64,000 nt of DNA, from NCBI GenBank assembly GCA_003223215.1, contig QHYH01000093.1:78902-142901 (forward strand). The letters are read 5' to 3'. Every line of letters begins with the position of its first letter. Positions within the stretch are counted from its first letter, which is position 1. The translations under genes and the position numbers were made by a program. The DNA is from Acidobacteriota bacterium (lineage in GTDB: Bacteria; Acidobacteriota; Terriglobia; Acidiferrales; UBA7541). The notes under the pieces are model-generated. The model worked only from the letters and a program-made list of their open reading frames with translations. It was not told the DNA's origin and did no database searches. Below, one piece after another: positions 26,325 through 34,206 of the stretch.

Positions 26325-27353
26325 ATGCGACGTACCGTTCACATTTCCGGACAAATTGAACCCTTCTTTGGCACGCTCGATGAAAACGTGCGCCTGCTTG
26401 AAGACTCGCTGCATGTGCGCACGCATCTGCACGACACGCGGCTGGCCATTGAAGGTGAGCAGGATAACGTGGACCGTGCGGTGACCATCGTCGAGGAATA
26501 CAATCACCTGACCCGGCACGGGCACAAACTTTCGTCTTCGGAAGTGAAGTCGCTGGTCCGGGTGGCGACCGAAGAGCCGCACGAATCGCCGCGAGGCATG
26601 TTCGAGCACGGCCGCGCGCGCTCGTTTGGCAAAAAGCAGGTCACGCCGAAAGGCGCCAATCAGCGCCATTACATGGAGGCGATCGAGAAGCACGATATGG
26701 TTTTTGCCACCGGGCCCGGCGGCACGGGGAAAACGTACCTCGCGGTGGCCATGGCGGTGAGCGCGCTGCTGACCAAGCAGGTGAACCGCATCATCCTGGC
26801 GCGGCCGGCGGTCGAAGCCGGCGAGCGGCTGGGATTTTTGCCGGGAACATTGCAACAAAAAATCGATCCTTACATGCGGCCGCTGTACGACGCGCTGTAT
26901 GACATGCTGGACGCGGACAAGCTCGAACGCTTCCTCGAAAAAGGCATCATTGAAGTGGCGCCGCTGGCGTTCATGCGCGGGCGCACGCTAAATGATTCGT
27001 TCGTGATTTTAGACGAAGCGCAAAACACAACGAGCGAGCAGATGAAAATGTTCCTGACGCGGTTGGGCTTCAACTCGAAAGCGGTAGTCACCGGGGACGT
27101 GACGCAGATTGACTTGCCGCAAGGAAAGAAGAGCGGGTTGGTCGAAGCGCTTGAAGTGTGCGGCAAGATCGAAGGAATCGGCTTGGTGCAATTCGGAGAA
27201 AGAGACGTGGTACGTCACAACCTGGTGCAGCAAATCATTCGCGCCTACGAAGACTATGAAACCGCCCATCCGCAGCGTGGCGGCGCGAACGGGAAAGCGG
27301 CCCCGGCAAGAGAGTCCGGGAAAGAATCCGAGCAAGAAATTCCGCAAGGATGA
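26325..27353 (+). CDS. phoH: PhoH-family ATPase
   Basis: The 342-residue protein has an N-terminal KH-like segment (about residues 5-60), then the PhoH ATPase domain with Walker A G-P-G-G-T-G-K-T at 130-137 and Walker B V-I-L-D-E-A-Q-N. PhoH/YbeZ proteins are linked to RNA metabolism and ribosome maturation together with YbeY. The C-terminal 30 residues are a disordered Lys/Glu/Gly tail. The stop overlaps the ybeY start (ATGA), so the two are coupled; this phoH-ybeY-CorC-type order is common. Confidence 0.93.
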   Translation: MRRTVHISGQIEPFFGTLDENVRLLEDSLHVRTHLHDTRLAIEGEQDNVDRAVTIVEEYNHLTRHGHKLSSSEVKSLVRVATEEPHESPRGMFEHGRARSFGKKQVTPKGANQRHYMEAIEKHDMVFATGPGGTGKTYLAVAMAVSALLTKQVNRIILARPAVEAGERLGFLPGTLQQKIDPYMRPLYDALYDMLDADKLERFLEKGIIEVAPLAFMRGRTLNDSFVILDEAQNTTSEQMKMFLTRLGFNSKAVVTGDVTQIDLPQGKKSGLVEALEVCGKIEGIGLVQFGERDVVRHNLVQQIIRAYEDYETAHPQRGGANGKAAPARESGKESEQEIPQG

Positions 27354-27805
27354 TTCTAAATCAGCAGCACGAGGTGCGCCTGGCGCTGCGTCCTCTGGAA
27401 TCGTTCTTGCGCCGCGTGCAGAGGGAACTCGGCTTGAAACCATCCGGCATGACCGTTTGTTTGGTGAGCGCCGCGGGAATGGCACGCTTGAACCAGAACT
27501 TTCGGAGGAAACAAGGACCGACCGACGTGCTCTCGTTTCCGACGGCCGCGAAGCAGAAACCGGTGCGTTTTCGGCATCGACTGCACGTGACGAACTCCGG
27601 CAGGCACGAGTATTTGGGAGACATCGCGATTTCGCCGGCAACCGCACGGCGTTACGCGAAAAAACAAGAACGTCCCCTTGCAAGTGAGCTTCGCGTGCTG
27701 ATTCTGCACGGCGTTTTACATTTGCTCGGTTACGACCATGAAACCGATCATGGCCAGATGGATAGAATCGAGCGGAAGCTGCGCAAGCGCTTCGGGTTGA
27801 GTTGA
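27350..27805 (+). CDS. ybeY: Endoribonuclease YbeY
   Basis: The 151-residue protein contains the zinc site H120, H124 and H130 in H-G-V-L-H-L-L-G-Y-D-H, and the family motif F-R-x-K-x-G-P-T-D-V-L-S-F-P. YbeY acts in 16S rRNA 3'-end processing and ribosome quality control. The length is normal. It is coupled to phoH upstream and to the CBS-domain gene downstream by overlapping start and stop codons. Confidence 0.95.
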   Translation: MILNQQHEVRLALRPLESFLRRVQRELGLKPSGMTVCLVSAAGMARLNQNFRRKQGPTDVLSFPTAAKQKPVRFRHRLHVTNSGRHEYLGDIAISPATARRYAKKQERPLASELRVLILHGVLHLLGYDHETDHGQMDRIERKLRKRFGLS

Positions 27806-29091
27806 TGTATCTAAGCTGGATTTACGCGCTCAGTGTCGTGCTGGTGGGCCTCACGCTGCCCATTTTCTCCTACCTGACACTGATTTACCGCGAGTTGGGG
27901 CGCATGACCACCGGCCGCGTTCACGAACATCTGGACATCTTCGAAGCGGAAATCGAACCAAAGCTGAAAATCAACCGGCGTAGCGGCGGCCGCACCTTCC
28001 GCATCCTCGGCCATTTCTGGCTGGCGTTTTTGGTGCTGGAAACGACGCGCGGGGTGGTGTACTTCGTTCCGAGCACTTGGGAATCGCTGATCGAGTTTTG
28101 CGTGTTTGTCATTCTCGAAGTGGTTTTCGCCATGCATTTTATCCCGGACATGTTGCTGTACCGCACCACGGGCCGCTGGCTGCTTCCGCTCCTGCCGCTC
28201 ATTCGAAGCGCGATGTGGCTGGTCTGGCCGGTGCGCGTGTTTCTCGAAGGCGCGGAGTCGCTCGCGCGGATTTCCGAACAGGAAGCGGAAAAGACCGAGG
28301 AGCAGCGCACGGAAGAAGGGATAGAGGCGCTGGTGGAAGCCGCGGAGGAAGAGGGCATCATCGAGCCGGAGCAGGCGGATTTGATCGAGCAAGTGGTGGA
28401 ATTCAGCGACAAGCGTGTGCGCGAGGTGATGACTCCCCGGCCGGATATCGTGGCCATTTCTGCAGAGTCTACTCTCGAGGAGCTGCATGCCAAGGTGGTC
28501 GAAACGAAATTCAGCAAGATTCCGGTCTACGAGAAATCGCTGGACGACACTTTCGGCGTGGTCTTCGCGCAAGATCTTTTGCAAATCGCAGATCCGGATT
28601 TGCCCAAGCGAAGAGTGCGCGAGCTGGTGAAACCGGTTTTGTTCATGCCGGAGACCAAGATTGGATCGGAGTTGTTGCGCGAGATGCGCCAAAAGGGCCA
28701 TCCGCTGGCCGTGGTCATTGATGAACACGGAACGGTGGCGGGAATCGCCACGGTGGAAGACCTGGTGGAAGAGATCGTCGGGGAGAGCGGCAACAGCGGA
28801 AAGCCGCTCGCACCGGACGTGGTTCGCGAACCGGACGGCGGATTGGTCATGCGCGGAAGCATGGCGATTGATGCGGTGGAGGAGTTGCTGGGTGTGCGTT
28901 TTGGCGAGGAAGCCGATGAGACGGTGACCACGCTCGCCGGCCTTTTGAATCATGTTACCGGCAAAGTGCCGGCCTCCGGAGACAAAATTGAAATGGAAGG
29001 CCACCGGTTTGAAGTGGTGGAAGCAAACCAAAGAAAAGTGTTGCGAGTGCGAATCCGCAAACAGATGAAAGCGGTTCCCACAACGACGTAG
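27805..29091 (+). CDS. CorC/HlyC-type membrane protein with CBS domains
   Basis: The 428-residue protein has four hydrophobic segments in its first 150 residues (DUF21-type membrane domain), a linker rich in Glu, then a pair of CBS domains starting at V-R-E-V-M-T-P-R-P-D and continuing to V-V-I-D-E-H-G-T-V-A-G-I, and a C-terminal CorC/HlyC domain. Relatives are magnesium/cobalt efflux or ion-homeostasis proteins. The ATG at 27805 lies in a TGATG overlap with the ybeY stop. Confidence 0.9.
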   Translation: MYLSWIYALSVVLVGLTLPIFSYLTLIYRELGRMTTGRVHEHLDIFEAEIEPKLKINRRSGGRTFRILGHFWLAFLVLETTRGVVYFVPSTWESLIEFCVFVILEVVFAMHFIPDMLLYRTTGRWLLPLLPLIRSAMWLVWPVRVFLEGAESLARISEQEAEKTEEQRTEEGIEALVEAAEEEGIIEPEQADLIEQVVEFSDKRVREVMTPRPDIVAISAESTLEELHAKVVETKFSKIPVYEKSLDDTFGVVFAQDLLQIADPDLPKRRVRELVKPVLFMPETKIGSELLREMRQKGHPLAVVIDEHGTVAGIATVEDLVEEIVGESGNSGKPLAPDVVREPDGGLVMRGSMAIDAVEELLGVRFGEEADETVTTLAGLLNHVTGKVPASGDKIEMEGHRFEVVEANQRKVLRVRIRKQMKAVPTTT

Positions 29092-29158
29092 GTACACGGA
29101 AACATAGCAGACTTGGAGCCACGGGATAGGCCATCCAGCTCTGCAGGGAGGACAGTCG

Positions 29159-30946
29159 ATGCTCCGCGCGAGGGCCAGAGAGCTTTCTGCGGCTGTTGCC
29201 TTTCTGACGATGATGGCCGTGCCCATCCGTGCGCAACAGCAACGAGCGGCGGAAGAGCCTGCGACGGACATGCACTGGGCCGTCAAGATTCCCATGCGCG
29301 ATGGAGCGAAGTTGAACGCGACAATCTTCGCCTCGCACGGGCAGAAGGAGCCACAGCCGGTGATCTTCACGTTTACGCCTTACATCGGCGATTCGTATAC
29401 GGACCGTGCGCTGTACTTTGCAAAGCATGGCTATGTGTACGCGCTCGTGGATGTGCGCGGACGCGGCAATTCGGGAGGGGAATTCGAGCCGTTTGCGAAT
29501 GAGAGCCGCGACGGCTACGACGTGGTGGAATGGTTCGCAAAGCAGCCGTATTGCAACGGAAAAGTGACGATGTGGGGTGGTTCTTACGCGGGATTCGATC
29601 AGTGGACGGTTCTGAAAGAGTTTCCACCGCACCTGGCTACGATCGTTCCCGCCGCCGCCGCGCATCCCGGGGTGGATTTCCCGTTCCAGTACAACATTTT
29701 TGGCACTTACGAGATGCAATGGCTCACCTTCACGAGCGGAGTCACGGGCAACAGCAACCTTTTTGGAAGCAGCAGTTTTTGGGCGAGCAACGCGCGCGAA
29801 ATGTACATGGCGCACTCGGCATTTCAAAGCTATGACAAGCTGGTGGGAAATCCGTCGGCGGTGTTTCAGAAATGGCTAGCGCATCCGGTTCCTGATGCGT
29901 ACTACGACGCGATGGTGCCTTCTCCCGAACAATACAAGAAAATCAGCCTGCCGATCCTGACGATTACCGGACATTACGACGGAGATCAGCCGGGAGCTTT
30001 CACTTATTACAAGCGGCACATGCAATACGGAACGCCGGAGGCTAAAGCACAACATTACTTGATCATTGGGCCGTGGGACCACGCGGGAACCCGCACGCCA
30101 AAGGCGGAAGTCGGGGGATTGAAATTCGGCGCAGCAAGTGTTCTCGATCTCAACAAGCTGCACACGGAATGGTACGACTGGACGATGAAGGGCGGTCGAA
30201 AGCCGGAATTCCTGAAGAAGCGCGTGGCTTATTACCTGGTTGGAACGGAGGAGTGGAAGTACGCGGATAGCCTGGAGAGCCTCACAAACACGACGAAGAC
30301 ATTTTATTTAAGCTCGGACGGCGCGGCCGGCGACGTGTTTCATTCTGGCGCGTTGCGCGAAAGCAAAGCCGATGGGGGCGCGCCGGGCGATTCTTGGATC
30401 TACGATCCGCTGGATACACGCCCCGGCGCTCAGGAGCCGGAGGACGATCCCAATTATCTGACGTCGCAACGGGCAGCCATGAACCTGTACGGAGAGGGCG
30501 CGGTTTATCACACCGAGCCCTTTCTGGAAGCCACGGAAGTGACGGGATTTGCAAGGCTGACGCTGTGGTTGAAGATGGATGTGCCGGACACGGACCTCGA
30601 GGCGGACTTGTTTGAAATTCTGCCTGGCGGCAGCTCCGTGTCACTTACGAGCGCGACCATGCGAGCGCGGTATCGAGAGTCTGTCCGAGACGCGAAGCTC
30701 GTGCCGGCCGGAGCGACGGAGGAATACGTGTTTGACAATTTCACTTTTTTCTCGCGGCGCATCGCTGAAGGGAGCCGGCTGCGGCTGATCGTGAGCAGCA
30801 TCAATTCGACGGGGACAGAGAAAAACTACAATAGCGGAGGCGTGGTCGCAGCCGAGACTGGGAAAGATGCGAAGACTGCACATATCAGCCTGATTCACGA
30901 TAGCGCGCATCCCAGCCGCCTGGAGTTGCCGATCGTAAAGCCCTGA
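29159..30946 (+). CDS. CocE/NonD-family secreted hydrolase (X-Pro dipeptidyl-peptidase-like)
   Basis: The 595-residue protein has a signal peptide ending I-R-A-Q-Q and the CocE layout: an alpha/beta-hydrolase domain with nucleophile S142 in W-G-G-S-Y-A-G, the upstream D-V-R-G-R-G-N-S-G-G loop, a likely acid in G-H-Y-D-G-D and a likely histidine in P-W-D-H-A-G, then a C-terminal jelly-roll. Family members include X-Pro dipeptidyl-peptidases, glutaryl-7-ACA acylases and cocaine esterase, so the substrate is open. AGGGAGG precedes the ATG. The stop overlaps the era start (TGATG). Confidence 0.9.
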   Translation: MLRARARELSAAVAFLTMMAVPIRAQQQRAAEEPATDMHWAVKIPMRDGAKLNATIFASHGQKEPQPVIFTFTPYIGDSYTDRALYFAKHGYVYALVDVRGRGNSGGEFEPFANESRDGYDVVEWFAKQPYCNGKVTMWGGSYAGFDQWTVLKEFPPHLATIVPAAAAHPGVDFPFQYNIFGTYEMQWLTFTSGVTGNSNLFGSSSFWASNAREMYMAHSAFQSYDKLVGNPSAVFQKWLAHPVPDAYYDAMVPSPEQYKKISLPILTITGHYDGDQPGAFTYYKRHMQYGTPEAKAQHYLIIGPWDHAGTRTPKAEVGGLKFGAASVLDLNKLHTEWYDWTMKGGRKPEFLKKRVAYYLVGTEEWKYADSLESLTNTTKTFYLSSDGAAGDVFHSGALRESKADGGAPGDSWIYDPLDTRPGAQEPEDDPNYLTSQRAAMNLYGEGAVYHTEPFLEATEVTGFARLTLWLKMDVPDTDLEADLFEILPGGSSVSLTSATMRARYRESVRDAKLVPAGATEEYVFDNFTFFSRRIAEGSRLRLIVSSINSTGTEKNYNSGGVVAAETGKDAKTAHISLIHDSAHPSRLELPIVKP

Positions 30947-31920
30947 TGCGAGAAGAAGAGAGTGTTGGGAAGAAACAAGCGTTTCGTTCTGGATTCGTTG
31001 CCATTGTTGGACGCCCGAACGCCGGAAAATCCACGCTGGTCAATCGCCTGGTCGGCCAAAAAATCGCCATCGTCACTTCCAAACCGCAGACCACCCGCAA
31101 TCGCATTCAGGGAATTGTAACCAGCGCGGAAGGCCAGATCATTTTTATCGATACGCCCGGCATGCACGAAGCGAATTCCGCGCTCGGCAGGCAAATGATG
31201 CAGGAGCTTGCCGCGGCGCTCGAAGGAATCGACGTTCTTCTGCTTATGATGGATGTCAGCCGCCCGGAGCTGAGGGCGGACGAACTGTTGCTCGAAAAGG
31301 CCCGGCGGTTTCGCGGCAAAACCATCCTGGCACTGAACAAAATCGATCGCTTGCCAAAGCCCAAGTTACTCCCAGTGACGGAATCGTTCGCGAAGGCTTT
31401 CGATTTTGCCGCCATTGTGCCGGTTTCGGCGCTAAAGGGTTCCGGCTGTGATGCCTTGCTTAAAGAGATCTGGAAGCATTTGCCGGAGGGTGCGCCGTAT
31501 TTTCCGGAAGACCAAGTGACCGACCAGCCGGAGCGGTTCCTGGCCTCGGAAATCATCCGCGAAAAGGCGATTCAGGTGATGTATCACGAAGTGCCATACG
31601 CACTGGCCGTGTTTGCGGAAAAGTTTGAAGAGACCCCCAAGCTTCTGCGGATTGAGGCGCTTCTGAACGTCGAGCGAGATTCACAAAAGAAAATCCTCAT
31701 CGGGCACAAGGGGGAAATGATCAAGAGAATCGGAACGGAAGCACGCAAAGAATTGGAGCGTCTTTTCGGAACGAAAATCTACCTTGGGCTGCACGTGAAA
31801 GTGGCGCCGGACTGGCGCGAAAATCCCCAGAAAGTGAGAGAACTCGATTGGCGGCATCAGCTCGAAGAGCTCACAGAGGCTGCCCATGACCGCGAAGACC
31901 AGGAAGACCAGGAAGAATAG
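30946..31920 (+). CDS. era: GTPase Era
   Basis: The 324-residue protein has G1 G-R-P-N-A-G-K-S-T at 22-30, G3 D-T-P-G, G4 N-K-I-D and a C-terminal KH domain with G-H-K-G-E-M-I-K-R-I-G. Era binds the 3' end of 16S rRNA during 30S maturation. The C-terminal tail ends in an acidic repeat (E-D-Q-E-D-Q-E-E) encoded by a short direct repeat, which is unusual for Era. It is translationally coupled to the upstream hydrolase gene, and a terminator begins at its stop codon. Confidence 0.95.
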   Translation: MREEESVGKKQAFRSGFVAIVGRPNAGKSTLVNRLVGQKIAIVTSKPQTTRNRIQGIVTSAEGQIIFIDTPGMHEANSALGRQMMQELAAALEGIDVLLLMMDVSRPELRADELLLEKARRFRGKTILALNKIDRLPKPKLLPVTESFAKAFDFAAIVPVSALKGSGCDALLKEIWKHLPEGAPYFPEDQVTDQPERFLASEIIREKAIQVMYHEVPYALAVFAEKFEETPKLLRIEALLNVERDSQKKILIGHKGEMIKRIGTEARKELERLFGTKIYLGLHVKVAPDWRENPQKVRELDWRHQLEELTEAAHDREDQEDQEE

Positions 31921-31947
31921 GGAGCGGTGGCTCCCTGTCTTTCTTGC
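31920..31947 (+). terminator. Rho-independent terminator of era
   Basis: GGGAGC and GCTCCC form a six-pair stem with a GGTG loop, followed by TGTCTTTCTT. The stem starts at the last base of the era stop codon. Confidence 0.75.
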
Positions 31948-31957
31948 CGTCAGCTAG

Positions 31958-31985
31958 CAAGCCTCCGGCTTGTCGCCGTCTTTTT
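31958..31985 (+). terminator. Second terminator-like hairpin after era
   Basis: CAAGCC and GGCTTG pair around a TCC loop; a TTTTT run follows nine bases later. It may back up the first terminator. Confidence 0.4.
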
Positions 31986-31992
31986 GCTTCAG

Positions 31993-32613
31993 CTAGTAGG
32001 CCGACGGCGACCCGCCCTGGCCGTATCCACCGAAAGTCCAGCGCAGCGAGACCGTGGTATAGAGGCCGTACGGGCCGGTGGTGCGGAGGTCGGCTGGGCC
32101 AAGCAGGCGGCTGTAACGTCCCAGATAGTCGACCTGGTGCTGGGTCAGGCGCAGTTCGAAATTCCGCGGCAACCGGTAACCGGCTCCAATCGATCGGTCA
32201 TAAGCGATCGGCTCCATGGATTCTTCGTAGCTGACCTGCGGTATGTTCCTCCCGAAGCTGAATCTTGGCTCGAAGAACAAGAAGAGATGGCGCGCGAAGG
32301 TTTGCCCTAGGGGGTGCATCTCTATATATCCGCTAAAGAGGTAGCGCGCATAGGCGGTGCACTGGGAGGCGGCTCCACCCGCGGTCGACGGTTGAGGAAA
32401 CATGCAGCGGCCTAGGTCGGGCTCGTTGTGCGAAGGCGCCACGGCAAATTCCGTGTAGCCGCGAATCCAGTTGTGTGGAAAAAAGGTCGGGGGCGGCGAA
32501 GCTTCGACGGCGTGACGGGAAGAGCTGAAGGCTTCGTCAGTGACTGTTTGCGAGATGGCGGCGGGAGCCAAAGGGACGGAGAGGGCAGACAGAATCAGAG
32601 CGATCTTTTTCAC
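31993..32613 (-). CDS. Outer-membrane beta-barrel-like protein
   Basis: The 206-residue product has a signal peptide ending A-A-I-S-Q. The mature part is rich in alternating aromatic residues, with strands such as F-A-R-H-L-F-L-F-F-E-P-R-F and S-I-G-A-G-Y-R-L, and the closing strand T-V-S-L-R-W-T-F-G-G-Y, as in small OmpA/OmpX-like barrels. The GTG at 32613 is preferred to an ATG nine codons upstream because AAGGAG lies at the right distance before it and the lysines of the signal follow at once. Function is unknown. Confidence 0.6.
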   Translation of the reverse strand: MKKIALILSALSVPLAPAAISQTVTDEAFSSSRHAVEASPPPTFFPHNWIRGYTEFAVAPSHNEPDLGRCMFPQPSTAGGAASQCTAYARYLFSGYIEMHPLGQTFARHLFLFFEPRFSFGRNIPQVSYEESMEPIAYDRSIGAGYRLPRNFELRLTQHQVDYLGRYSRLLGPADLRTTGPYGLYTTVSLRWTFGGYGQGGSPSAY

Positions 32614-32847
32614 GCAGTGTCTCCTTAGCCGTCGATCCATCGTGATGAAACAGAGTGGGAATTCGTCATCCCCCTGAACAACGCGATTGGAAAAAGCGCG
32701 GGTGGCTAACAGCGCCGCAAAACCGCCGCTTTGTTAATTCTTTGTTTCCAACGGCAACCCGAGTTTGCGAGGATTGTATACGAATGGTGATTTTGCGAAG
32801 GGAAAAAGAACTGGGTTTGCCGTGATTTAGTCAACCGCCCCTTGCGC

Positions 32848-34206
32848 CTAATCCGGCGCCGCGATTCCGAGAGATTTCATTTTGCGGTAGAGGTGGCTGC
32901 GTTCGAGGCCGAGGGCTGTTGCCGTCTGAGTCATATTCCAGCGGTGCTCTTGCAGCTTGCGAAGAATGAACTCGCGCTCATAGGCACTGCGGGCTTCGTG
33001 GAGCGTCGAGTAGGGATGGTGCGGGCTTTCGGCAACACCGCGAAAGAGTTCGGGCGGGAGATGATGGGGCTCGATGCGTGCCTGGGGACATACGATGACA
33101 AGCCTCTCCACGAGATTCCGCAGCTCACGAACATTTCCTGGCCAAGGATAGCGCAGCAGGATTTCCATGGCGGCCTCGCTGAGTTCTCGGGTTTTCTTGC
33201 TGTAGCCGGAGCTGAACTCCCTGAGGAAATAGTTCGCTAAGGTGGGTATGTCCTCCCGGCGATCCCGCAAGGGCGGAACATAAAAGGGAATGACGTTCAG
33301 CCGATAAAACAGATCCTGGCGGAAGGCGCCGCGGGAGATCTCCTGCTCCAGATTCTTGTTTGTCGCGGCGACGACGCGCACGTCAACGTTCGAGGCGACG
33401 TTGGAGCCCACGCGCTCAAAACGCTGTTCCTCGAGGACGCGGAGCACTTTCGACTGCGTGCGCAGACTCATGTCGCCGATCTCATCCAAAAACAACGTGC
33501 CGCCGTCAGCTTTCTGGAATTTCCCTATCTTGTCCTCGGTGGCGCCCGTGAAGCTACCCTTGATGTGGCCGAAGAGTTCGGACTCGATCAGCTCTTCAGG
33601 GATTGCCGCACAATTCACTTCCACGAATGGACCCTTGGCGCGAAGGCTGGCCGCATGCAGGGCGCGGGCCACCAATTCCTTGCCGGTTCCGCTCTCTCCG
33701 TAGATCAGCACGCGGCCGTTGGTGGGGGCGGTGACGGTTATCTGCTGACGCAGCGCTTTCATGGGCACACTGCCACCAATAACCTGGTAACGATGGCCCA
33801 GCTCGTTTCGCAACAGCAGGTTTTCTTCTTCCAGGCGGCGCTGCTGGATGGCATTGCGCACCAAGACGATGATTTTTTCCAGAGAAAGGGGCTTCTCAAT
33901 GAAGTCGAAGGCGCCAAGTTTAGTGGCTCGAACGGCCGTTTCGATGGTTCCATGGCCGGAAATCATGATGACTGCCGGCGGGTGAGGCAGCGCCTGAATG
34001 CGGCTAAGAGCTTCGAGGCCGTCGATCCCAGGAAGCCAGACGTCGAGAAGCACAACCTCCAAATCGCCCACCGCGGAACGTTCCAAGGCTTCCTCGGCCG
34101 ACCCCACCGCATCCACTTGATAGCCTTCATCCCGCAGGATGAGAGTGAGGGACTCGCGAATGCCAGCCTCGTCGTCGACGATGAGGATGTGTGGCCGCAG
34201 CGTCAT
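32848..34206 (-). CDS. ntrX: Sigma-54-dependent response regulator, NtrX-like
   Basis: The 452-residue protein has a receiver domain (phosphoacceptor D55 in L-L-D-V-W-L-P), an AAA domain with Walker A G-E-S-G-T-G-K-E at 170-177 and the sigma-54 contact loop G-S-F-T-G-A at 217-222, and a C-terminal Fis-type helix-turn-helix (A-T-A-L-G-L-E-R-S-H-L-Y-R-K). It overlaps the sensor gene by four bases. NtrX-like is the best label because the partner is an NtrY-type kinase; the targets cannot be read here. Confidence 0.9.
   Translation of the reverse strand: MTLRPHILIVDDEAGIRESLTLILRDEGYQVDAVGSAEEALERSAVGDLEVVLLDVWLPGIDGLEALSRIQALPHPPAVIMISGHGTIETAVRATKLGAFDFIEKPLSLEKIIVLVRNAIQQRRLEEENLLLRNELGHRYQVIGGSVPMKALRQQITVTAPTNGRVLIYGESGTGKELVARALHAASLRAKGPFVEVNCAAIPEELIESELFGHIKGSFTGATEDKIGKFQKADGGTLFLDEIGDMSLRTQSKVLRVLEEQRFERVGSNVASNVDVRVVAATNKNLEQEISRGAFRQDLFYRLNVIPFYVPPLRDRREDIPTLANYFLREFSSGYSKKTRELSEAAMEILLRYPWPGNVRELRNLVERLVIVCPQARIEPHHLPPELFRGVAESPHHPYSTLHEARSAYEREFILRKLQEHRWNMTQTATALGLERSHLYRKMKSLGIAAPD

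Noticed and set aside
27811..29370. Minus-strand frame of 519 codons opposite the CorC-type gene
   Set aside because: It is a GC-driven shadow: it is rich in His and Arg with no recognisable domain and covers a well-supported plus-strand gene.
31885..31917. Short direct repeat in the era 3' end as a mobile or regulatory repeat
   Set aside because: It encodes an acidic tail in frame and is best seen as coding repeat slippage.
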